From Planctomycetaceae bacterium (lineage in GTDB: Bacteria > Planctomycetota > MHYJ01 > SBBU01): a DNA stretch of 7,215 nucleotides. The position numbers and the translations under genes are program-made. Shown piece after piece: positions 1-5,138 of the stretch; the stretch's first letter is position 1, and every line of letters begins with the position of its first letter. The notes beneath the pieces were generated by a model, which had not been told where the DNA came from, ran no database searches, and saw only the letters and a program-made list of their open reading frames with translations. The stretch covers positions 1 through 7,215 of the forward strand of contig SBBU01000002.1 in the NCBI GenBank assembly GCA_005239585.1, in the 5' to 3' direction.

Positions 1-73
1 GCTCCGCTGCGCTCGCTCGCCGCCTAGACCCTTAACTTTTCATCGCCCTAAAGTTGTTCCTAAATTTTACTGA
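1..73. other. Left edge, no gene recognised
   Basis: The first 24 bases are GC-rich with repeated GCTC/CGCTCG units, unlike the AT-richer sequence that follows. In the frame of the downstream thioredoxin-like gene this stretch ends with a TGA at 71-73 and does not read like protein. Protein-like sequence begins only after about 80. The stretch could be a repeat, an insertion or deletion junction, or the ragged end of an assembly. I cannot tell which from the window alone. Confidence 0.3.
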
Positions 74-316
74 CATCTCAATAGCTCGCAAGACCTGAAT
101 GGCCCTGAAAAATTAAAGGCAGAAATAGAGGCGTTAAAACCCAAACAGCTTGCAAGACGCGATATCGCCTGGAAAAGATGCCTTTTTGAGGCATATAAAG
201 AGGCACGCGAAAAGAAAAGACCGGTCCTGCTCTATGTGTTTGGCGGAGATCCCATCGAAGGGCGCTGCTGAGTTTACGCAGGAGCTGTAAGGGAGGAGGT
301 CTTCTCCCATCCAGAT
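74..316 (+). pseudogene. 5' part of the thioredoxin-like gene, crossed by one TGA
   Basis: In the same frame as the gene that starts at 317, this stretch reads as convincing protein: a charged helix (KLKAEIEALKPKQLARRD), then EAYKEAREKKRPVLLYVFGG, the amphipathic helix and first strand of a thioredoxin-like fold. It continues after one TGA (269-271) into VREEVFSHPDV, the helix that normally follows the redox site. The codon before the TGA is TGC (Cys). There is no ATG, GTG or TTG in frame between the stop at 71-73 and the TGA, so the natural start and any signal peptide are missing. Either the TGA is decoded as selenocysteine and the 5' end is lost, or the gene is damaged at two places. A frameshift explanation would need two compensating indels. 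The coding nature is well supported; its functional state is not. Confidence 0.6.
285..314 (+). promoter_or_regulatory. SECIS-like hairpin after the in-frame TGA
   Basis: Bases 291-296 (GGGAGG) pair with 303-308 (TCTCCC), one pair being G-T, around the six-base loop AGGTCT at 297-302. A 3 x 3 internal loop leads to an outer CTG/CAG stem (285-287 with 312-314). The loop is the same as in the E. coli fdhF selenocysteine insertion element, and its first G lies 27 nt after the TGA at 269-271. As far as I recall, bacterial SECIS models allow about 16-37 nt. Two points differ from fdhF: there is no bulged U in the upper stem, and the spacing is about 8 nt longer. The 5' arm also contains a perfect Shine-Dalgarno sequence, GGAGGT (295-300), but no start codon lies at the right distance. 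ATG 315 is followed at once by TGA, and GTG 317 is 16 nt away. Confidence 0.3.
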
Positions 317-1675
317 GTGATTCGTACTATAAAGGAAAATTATGTCCCAGTTGCAGTATTGCTGCCACTGATGCTTCCTCGTCCTGATGATGATCAGGAA
401 GCAAAGCTCTTTCGATCAATTTACAGTGAAAAATGGGCTGCACAGGGACTTGCCACAACCAATCCGGAAGGAAAGGTAATCCGCTGGCTGCCCTTTTGGA
501 AAGACACGGAGCACTTTATCAAGATGATCAACGAGGATAAAAAGCGTTCAGATGAGATTTCCAGTGAAAAGGGCTCTGTAGAGATACCAAAAGACCACAA
601 GGAAACGACATGTCCATTGAATCCACCGCTCCCAAAAGATTGGGTGGTTGCTGATATGTTTGGTCGCGCTATTGACTCAAAGACAAACCAAGTATGTGAT
701 GATACAAGCCTGCAGTATCTCTACGCGACCGAAAGTTTTGGCATTTCTCCGCAATTACAGGGGCTTGTTGCAAAGGCTGTGGATGGAATGACACCCAATT
801 CGCGGGTGAAGCTTCCGAACGAGTTTGCACATATGCTGCTGCGTCATGCCTACTTGGGTCAGACTGACCTGCGTCCACTTGAGAGCCCGCTTGGTGCCTC
901 AACTGAGTTAAAGCGATGCGAACTTTGGGCTGAGATGCAGGGAGAAAAGGAGCCGCTACGCATAAGCGGAGAGACACATGTCGTGGCTAATAAGGAGGAT
1001 ATGCTTCTGAATGATCTCAATTTAAAATGGCAAGGCTATTTCAGTTTTGACAGCGGGAAAAAACTCTCAACCCTTCTCTTGATTGGCCGCGGCAAGGCGA
1101 CTATCAAGTGGCCCGGTTACAAACCCGGAGATAGACTCCCTGAAAATCACTCGCTCAAACAGATATCTGGCGGCATTCCACTTATGGGCGGGCGTGCCAT
1201 CGATTTTTCATCAGAGGTTCGCTTTGGCATCATCGCCCCGGGCCAAGGCAAAGTTCATGATCCGGGCCAGGAAGGCTTTCCTCAAGGGATTCAAAAGAAA
1301 ATGAAACTCCTCCAGCAAAGGATCCATGAGTATCAGCAAAAAATGATGGATCCAATAGTCAAGAAGATGAAGAGATTTGAAGAGGTTATGAGACACGGAG
1401 AATGGGCCAAGGCAGAGGAAATACTTGACGATGCCCTCAAACTGTTTGGAGATCAAACAAAGCAAGATGATAATCAGGATATAAATCCAGAGAGGATTCA
1501 GAAAAAGATGCAGTCGTTACAGGAGAAGGTTCAGCAGTGGCAAAAAGAGGGTAAAAATCTGGAGCCTGTAGCAAAAATCATGCAAAATTTCGAGCCGCTG
1601 ATGAAAGAAGTCAAGGTCAAAGAAGCAGAGGTATTACTTGATGAGGTTTTGAAACTTTTCTCTGACAAAAAATAG
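317..1675 (+). CDS. Thioredoxin-like protein with two C-terminal helical repeats
   Basis: The intact frame gives 452 residues from GTG 317, but this start falls inside a thioredoxin-like domain whose first half lies upstream (74-316), so it is probably not the true start. Residues 1-75 continue that domain: strand YVPVAVLLPLML, a short helix, then TTNPEGKVIRWLPFW, which fits the last strands of the fold. Residues about 99-310 form a domain I do not recognise: a helical part (LLRHAYLGQTDLRP, near 174-187), then strand-rich sequence with ISGETHVV, LKWQGYFSF and VRFGIIAPG. Residues 325-376 and 394-449 are two copies of a helical repeat also present four times in the kinase encoded two genes downstream. 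The sigma factor gene starts 21 nt after the stop, so this is likely the first gene of that operon. An exported location is inferred, since the N-terminus is missing. Molecular function is unknown. Confidence 0.75.
   Translation: MIRTIKENYVPVAVLLPLMLPRPDDDQEAKLFRSIYSEKWAAQGLATTNPEGKVIRWLPFWKDTEHFIKMINEDKKRSDEISSEKGSVEIPKDHKETTCPLNPPLPKDWVVADMFGRAIDSKTNQVCDDTSLQYLYATESFGISPQLQGLVAKAVDGMTPNSRVKLPNEFAHMLLRHAYLGQTDLRPLESPLGASTELKRCELWAEMQGEKEPLRISGETHVVANKEDMLLNDLNLKWQGYFSFDSGKKLSTLLLIGRGKATIKWPGYKPGDRLPENHSLKQISGGIPLMGGRAIDFSSEVRFGIIAPGQGKVHDPGQEGFPQGIQKKMKLLQQRIHEYQQKMMDPIVKKMKRFEEVMRHGEWAKAEEILDDALKLFGDQTKQDDNQDINPERIQKKMQSLQEKVQQWQKEGKNLEPVAKIMQNFEPLMKEVKVKEAEVLLDEVLKLFSDKK
1289..1672 (+). 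repeat. Two copies of a ~55-residue helical protein repeat
   Basis: Copy 1 (1289-1444) and copy 2 (1496-1672) both start IQKKM and end (A)L-KLF. The middle carries the conserved positions: an aromatic before Q (EYQQ, QWQ), then DP or EP, I/V..(I)M..F, and a second helix of the form KAEEILDDAL or EAEVLLDEVL. The spacer between them is polar (DQTKQDDNQD). The second helix resembles one half of a TPR unit, but the unit is longer than the 34 residues of a TPR. The same pattern recurs at 3706-4422 in the kinase. Confidence 0.8.
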
Positions 1676-1696
1676 GCCAGACAGCAAGCCCCAAGT

Positions 1697-2461
1697 GTGA
1701 TTGAAGGGATGTTAGCCCCCGGTTACAATGTCACTAGAGTGCGAGGGCAAGACACATCGATTGGTGCAGGCTATTCAGTCTTTACCAAGACGCAGTGGGG
1801 GAAGATTCTCTCGCTCCGATCGACTGATCCAAAATCAGCGCGGAATATCCTGCAAGACCTTGCAAAAACTTACTGGCGGCCTGTCTACAAGTATATTCGA
1901 GTCGTGTGGCGCAAAAATAACGAAGAGTCCAAGGACCTTACGCAGGAGTTCTTTACCACCATTTTTAGACCAGAGTTTTTGTCGCGTGCAAATCCCACCC
2001 GTGGCAGTTTTCGCACATTCTTGCTGGCATCGATTAAAAATTTTCTGCGTGATTATCAGAAATATAAATCTGCTGCAAAGAGGGGAGGTATGGTTAAATC
2101 AATTCCGATCGAGAATGTTGATGTCCCAGCGGCAGGTTCCGATCCTGAGAAAGAATTCAATCGCTCATGGGCACAGCAGATACTCACGAATGCCCTCAAC
2201 AAACTTGAGCAAGACTGCGTCATCCGGGCCCGAGGACAAGTATTTAAAGTCTTTAAGGAATATTGCCTCGAATCTGGAGGGGAATCAAAACCGTCCTACA
2301 GTGGCATTGCTGACAAATTAGGGATTTCAATCTCAGATGTAACTAACTATTTGTTCGAGGCTCGCCGTGAGCTCAAGAGAATATTGGAGGACAAGATTAA
2401 AGAATATACGGCAAATGGTTACGATGTGGGAGATGAACTCAAATATCTTTTTACTGAATAG
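1697..2461 (+). CDS. ECF-type RNA polymerase sigma factor
   Basis: This protein directs RNA polymerase to a specific promoter set. Residues about 28-125 are region sigma2: TQWGKIL, then YWRPVYKYIR, the region 2.2 helix SKDLTQEFFTTIF (78-90) that contacts the polymerase clamp, and the region 2.3/2.4 helix FRTFLLASIKNFLRDY (105-120) that recognises and melts the -10 element. A polar linker (VDVPAAGSDPEKE) leads to sigma4 (about 157-230), with the helix-turn-helix SGIADKLGISISDVTNYLFEA (last helix 212-228) for the -35 element. A charged 24-residue tail follows. I give GTG 1697; ATG 1709 is the alternative and neither has a clear ribosome binding site. Conserved sequence starts only near residue 26, so the choice affects nothing recognisable. 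The kinase gene begins 2 nt after the stop. Sigma/kinase pairing suggests control by phosphorylation, since no anti-sigma gene is present. Confidence 0.9.
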   Translation: MIEGMLAPGYNVTRVRGQDTSIGAGYSVFTKTQWGKILSLRSTDPKSARNILQDLAKTYWRPVYKYIRVVWRKNNEESKDLTQEFFTTIFRPEFLSRANPTRGSFRTFLLASIKNFLRDYQKYKSAAKRGGMVKSIPIENVDVPAAGSDPEKEFNRSWAQQILTNALNKLEQDCVIRARGQVFKVFKEYCLESGGESKPSYSGIADKLGISISDVTNYLFEARRELKRILEDKIKEYTANGYDVGDELKYLFTE

Positions 2462-2463
2462 CA

Positions 2464-4428
2464 ATGGAAATTGATAACAAGTTTCTACATGGGGCGCTAG
2501 ACACAGTTCGAGACATGATTGCGCACCCCGAAGATATGGGGATCTGTGAGATAATGATAAAGCAGGGGTTGATCAAGCCGGAGGACTTGGATGCCTGTCT
2601 AAAGGAGCAGGAAGAGGCTCGCCGTCGCAATGAAACACTTTCGATTGGCGAGGTTCTGATAAAGTGCGGCCTGCTTGATGGCGCAAAACTTTCGCGACTG
2701 ATTGGTGAATATCGCAAGCGAGCTGAAGGGATTCCTGACATCCCTAGGTACGACATTCGCGACAGGATAGGTGAGGGAGCCGCATCAGTAGTATATAGGG
2801 CATGGGATAAAAAACTTGGGCGGCAGGTAGCGTTAAAAATCCTGCGCGACCTTCCGGGCACGAGCAATGAGATTCGTTCACGTTTTCAGCAAGAGGCCCG
2901 GGCGGCAGCGGGGCTAAACCACCCTAACCTTGTGACTGTCTACGATGCAGGTGAAGCAGGCGGGAAGATGTTTATCATTATGGAATTTGTCGAGGGTGAG
3001 CCGCTGAGCGAAATCATAAAGAGGCAGGATTATGACACATCCTCTATGGTCTCTGTCATTGAACAAGCTGCGCGGGCTATAGGAACTGCGCATAAAAATG
3101 GCCTGGTTCACAGGGACCTCAAGCCGGGCAATATCCTCGTGACTCGTCTCGGCGAGGCAAAGGTTGCAGATTTTGGGCTTGCCTGTTGGATAGAATCACA
3201 AGGTAACATGACAAAAATTGGCTCGATATTGGGTAGTCCACATTACATGGCCCCCGAACAGGTTCGTTGGAGGCCAAATGGAATAATGCCAGCCACCGAT
3301 GTTTACGCATTGGGTGTTATTATTTATGAGATCCTTGTTGGCCGTACTCCATTCAGGGGCAAGACTGAAATGGAAGTCTATGAAAAGATTCTTCAGAGAG
3401 ATCCAGTCGAGCCGAGGAGAATAAAACCTGATTTTGACAGCGATAACGAGGCAATCTGTCTGCAGGCGCTGGAAAAAGATCCAGCAAATCGATATCAAGA
3501 TGCAACAGAGCTGGCAGAAGACCTTCATCGATATCTGAAAAAAGATCCAATCAAGGCCAAACGATCGAGGCTTTGGCCAAAGATTACCAAGTGGGCCTCA
3601 AAGAACCTAATGCTCGTTTCATTCTCTTTGCTGACAATTATCTGTGCTGTTTTGCTGTTGGTGCTTCTACAAAGCAAATCTAACCAGCCCGAGCATCTTA
3701 TTCCGATCATTCGTCAAAAGGCTGACCGAGTCCAAAGAGGTGTTGAAAGATGGCAAAGGGAGGGTCGTGACCCGTCAGCCATTGCCTCCATGATGTCACA
3801 ACTGGACAAATTGATGAGCGCAGGCCGGTTCAAGGATGCAGAGGAGCTGCTCGACCGGGCGCTGGCCAAATTGGGGCCAGAACCGAAAGACCAGACAACT
3901 ATGATCCCAGAGAGCCTAGAGAACAAGATAAAAATGTTAGTTGAGGCAATAAAGGTATGTAGGAGCGAGAATCAAGGACCCTCTCCCGTAGATGAAGGGT
4001 TGAAGCAAATCGATAATTTGGTTAAGGTTGGCAGGGTACAAGATGCGGAGAAACTTGCTGATCATGCACTTTTGGTTATTGGAATCTGGCAGAAACAGAA
4101 ACAAGTCCAAAAGGCAATAGAGAGGGCTCATAAAGAGGGCCGTGATCCCTCTCAGGTGGCGCCGATCATACAGCAAATTGATCAGTTAATGAAGGCGGAA
4201 AAACATGCAGAGGCAAATGGCATGCTCGATCATGCGCTCCAAGTGCTCACGATTCTAGAAAAAGCTCAGAGAGTGCAGGAGGGTGTAAAGCGATGGCAAC
4301 AAGGGGGCAACGATCCATCACCTGTCTTCAAAATTATGCAGGAGTTTGACCCGCTTTTAAAACAGAACAAGCTCAAAGAAGCAGAGTCAGTGCTGGATCG
4401 AGCGCTAGAGGTACTCAAGACCAAATAA
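2464..4428 (+). CDS. Transmembrane Hanks-type Ser/Thr protein kinase
   Basis: The protein has 654 residues. Residues 27-85 hold two helical segments of the form IMIKQGLIKPEDLDACL and IGEVLIKCGLLDGAKL, reminiscent of the GspE/PilB N-terminal domain. The kinase domain spans about 95-357: glycine loop IGEGAAS (102-108, third glycine replaced), Lys125 in VALKIL, helix-C Glu144, catalytic HRDLKPGN (Asp218, Asn223), DFG (Asp236), APE (263-265), and the subdomain IX motif TDVYALGVIIYEIL. All key catalytic residues are present, so it should be active. One membrane helix follows (about 382-403), placing residues 404-654 outside the cytoplasm. That part consists of four roughly 55-residue helical repeats matching those of the first gene in the operon. 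ATG 2464 has no ribosome binding site and lies 2 nt after the sigma stop, which implies translational coupling. Likely partners are the sigma factor inside and the repeat protein outside; both are inferred. Confidence 0.95.
   Translation: MEIDNKFLHGALDTVRDMIAHPEDMGICEIMIKQGLIKPEDLDACLKEQEEARRRNETLSIGEVLIKCGLLDGAKLSRLIGEYRKRAEGIPDIPRYDIRDRIGEGAASVVYRAWDKKLGRQVALKILRDLPGTSNEIRSRFQQEARAAAGLNHPNLVTVYDAGEAGGKMFIIMEFVEGEPLSEIIKRQDYDTSSMVSVIEQAARAIGTAHKNGLVHRDLKPGNILVTRLGEAKVADFGLACWIESQGNMTKIGSILGSPHYMAPEQVRWRPNGIMPATDVYALGVIIYEILVGRTPFRGKTEMEVYEKILQRDPVEPRRIKPDFDSDNEAICLQALEKDPANRYQDATELAEDLHRYLKKDPIKAKRSRLWPKITKWASKNLMLVSFSLLTIICAVLLLVLLQSKSNQPEHLIPIIRQKADRVQRGVERWQREGRDPSAIASMMSQLDKLMSAGRFKDAEELLDRALAKLGPEPKDQTTMIPESLENKIKMLVEAIKVCRSENQGPSPVDEGLKQIDNLVKVGRVQDAEKLADHALLVIGIWQKQKQVQKAIERAHKEGRDPSQVAPIIQQIDQLMKAEKHAEANGMLDHALQVLTILEKAQRVQEGVKRWQQGGNDPSPVFKIMQEFDPLLKQNKLKEAESVLDRALEVLKTK
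3706..4422 (+). repeat. Four helical repeats in the outer part of the kinase
   Basis: Copies lie at residues about 415-470, 485-539, 543-596 and 598-653. Shared features are V(Q)..V.RWQ.(E)GRDPS, then IM.Q.D.LMK and KEAE.LLDRAL.VL. The second copy is the most diverged (VCRSENQGPSP, lacking Trp). The copies differ at the DNA level, so this is an old protein repeat and not a recent DNA duplication. The pattern, including the DPS turn and the LLDRAL helix, matches the two repeats at 1289-1672. Repeats of this kind outside the membrane usually bind protein or ligand; which one is unknown. Confidence 0.8.
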
Positions 4429-4438
4429 AGAGCTTGAC

Positions 4439-4467
4439 ACTTGCGGTGTTCGATACGAATTGCAAGT
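4439..4467. terminator. Weak hairpin between convergent genes
   Basis: ACTTGC (4439-4444) pairs with GCAAGT (4462-4467), with an inner TTCG/CGAA stem (4449-4452 with 4456-4459). It sits between the kinase stop (4426-4428) and the stop of the convergent small gene (4469-4471), where a two-way terminator would be expected. There is no T-tract on either strand, so intrinsic termination is doubtful. Confidence 0.25.
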
Positions 4468-4468
4468 T

Positions 4469-4846
4469 CTACCAGTCCTGAGTTGTATTCCCTTTATTAT
4501 TCTTATCTTTATCTTTATCTGTTGGTGTCACTGTAGGTGTAGTTTTATTATCTTTAGTTTTGGTGGGTTGCTTGCCTTTACTTGATACTACGATGATTAC
4601 TATTATAAATATAAGAAGGGCTGCCCCTCCGACAATGATCCAGATTACCGAGTTGTTCTTTTTAGATCGTCGTGCTGGTAAACGTTCCTCGTTGAGATTA
4701 TCAGATTCTCTGGAGTATCGATTCTGACCCGTTCTACGTGATGATGGATAACCTGCCGTCGAAGAACTTCTTTGAAGACCACTCCGTCCATATCTTGTAG
4801 TTGGTCTGTTCTGTCCGTTTGGTCGTCTCGAGAATCTTCTTTCCAT
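4469..4846 (-). CDS. Small single-pass membrane protein, Arg/Ser-rich head
   Basis: The protein has 125 residues and belongs to no family I recognise. Residues 1-63 are strongly basic and polar, with about 15 arginines and many serines (RRFSRRPNGQNRP, LQRSSST, SSRRTGQNRYSRES). Residues 67-88 are one hydrophobic helix (VIWIIVGGAALLIFIIVIIVV). Residues 89-125 are a low-complexity Lys/Thr/Asp/Asn tail (PTVTPTDKDKDKNNKGN). By the positive-inside rule the basic head is cytoplasmic and the tail outside. ATG 4846 is preceded by GAGGGG (4850-4855 on the + strand) at workable spacing and by a good promoter, which supports the start and shows that it is a real gene despite its composition. It is convergent with the kinase gene. 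The basic Ser-containing head could be a phosphorylation target of that kinase, but only proximity and composition suggest it. Confidence 0.75.
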   Translation of the reverse strand: MERRFSRRPNGQNRPTTRYGRSGLQRSSSTAGYPSSRRTGQNRYSRESDNLNEERLPARRSKKNNSVIWIIVGGAALLIFIIVIIVVSSKGKQPTKTKDNKTTPTVTPTDKDKDKNNKGNTTQDW

Positions 4847-4880
4847 AGGCCCCTCGAAAAAAATCTGTAACTAGATAAAA

Positions 4881-4908
4881 AGTATACACGCAGTGAGGTA
4901 AAGTTCAA
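4881..4908 (-). promoter_or_regulatory. Sigma70-type promoter of the small membrane protein gene
   Basis: Read on the - strand, TTGAAC (4908-4903) and TATACT (4886-4881) are separated by 16 nt. Transcription would start near 4874, leaving a leader of about 28 nt that contains the GAGGGG ribosome binding site. It makes this gene independent of the galactosidase gene upstream on the same strand. Confidence 0.6.
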
Positions 4909-4913
4909 CCAAA

Positions 4914-4979
4914 TTAAGAAAGTTTTTTGATAACAGTTCTCGCTGCTTCAAATTCTAAAGGATCTATTTTCTTAATGAC
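4914..4979 (-). pseudogene. Orphan 3' end of a gene (21 codons)
   Basis: On the - strand, codons 4979 to 4917 read VIKKIDPLEFEAARTVIKKL-Ser and end at TAA (4916-4914), just before the -35 box of the next gene. The amphipathic, charged composition looks like the last helix of a real protein. The codon just upstream is TAA, formed by the TTAC/GTAA at the edge of the palindromic element, and there is no start codon. This suggests a gene end left behind after insertion of, or deletion next to, that element. It is too short to assign to a family. Confidence 0.35.
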
Positions 4980-4983
4980 TTAC

Positions 4984-5050
4984 CCCGCACCAGAAAGCTA
5001 TGGGCTTTAGCCCATGGATGGAGCGGAATCTTGATAGCTTTCGGTGCGGG
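4984..5050. repeat. 67-bp palindrome, left
   Basis: CCCGCACC (4984-4991) pairs with GGTGCGGG (5043-5050). After one bulged A (4992), GAAAGCTAT (4993-5001) pairs with ATAGCTTTC (5034-5042). This gives 17 pairs with one bulge. Inside is a second hairpin, GGGC-TTTA-GCCC (5002-5013). There is no T-tract on either strand, so it is not a standard terminator, though it may block transcription running out of the galactosidase gene. Confidence 0.85.
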
Positions 5051-5104
5051 ATTTCGCGCTCCAATATGATGTGAATTGCTGGTAGCATGAAAGTCGGGTT
5101 GCAC

Positions 5105-5138
5105 TGAAGCCACGGCCTTTAGGCCGTGGAGCGCTTCA
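5105..5138. repeat. 34-bp palindrome, right, overlapping a stop codon
   Basis: CCACGGCC (5110-5117) pairs with GGCCGTGG (5122-5129) around the loop TTTA. An outer stem TGAAG (5105-5109) pairs with CTTCA (5134-5138), leaving AGCG (5130-5133) unpaired on one side. The outer stem contains the stop codon (5138-5136) of the galactosidase gene on the - strand. Compared with the left palindrome, the inner stem differs by paired changes (GGGC/GCCC against GGCC/GGCC) with the same loop, as expected if structure is conserved. Confidence 0.85.

Noticed and set aside
261..290. A frameshift in place of the TGA, with the alternative frame reading AAEFTQEL
   Set aside because: It needs two compensating indels within about 30 nt, and the frame itself ends at TAA 288-290. 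The sequence before and after the TGA is already in one frame, so a single TGA is the simpler description.
295..317. GGAGGT as the ribosome binding site of a true start at GTG 317 or ATG 315
   Set aside because: ATG 315 is followed immediately by TGA. GTG 317 is 16 nt from the site and would cut the thioredoxin-like domain in half, while protein-like sequence continues upstream in frame.
669..977. Open frame on the - strand inside the first gene
   Set aside because: It lies opposite well-supported coding sequence, has no recognisable domain and no promoter or ribosome binding site. The same applies to the other - strand frames opposite the sigma and kinase genes (for example 2451-2867 and 3196-3528).
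4480..4580. Tandem TCTTTATC-like repeats as a CRISPR or regulatory array
   Set aside because: The repetition comes from Lys/Asp/Thr-rich codons in the low-complexity tail of the small membrane protein; no repeat-spacer structure is present.
4980..5134. Small - strand frame through the palindromes (FMLPAIHIILEREIP...)
   Set aside because: The frame is produced by the repeat sequence itself, has no ribosome binding site and carries no recognisable domain.
4984..5138. Palindromes as standard intrinsic terminators
   Set aside because: Neither hairpin is followed by a T-tract on either strand. The related sequence and same orientation fit repeat or element ends better.
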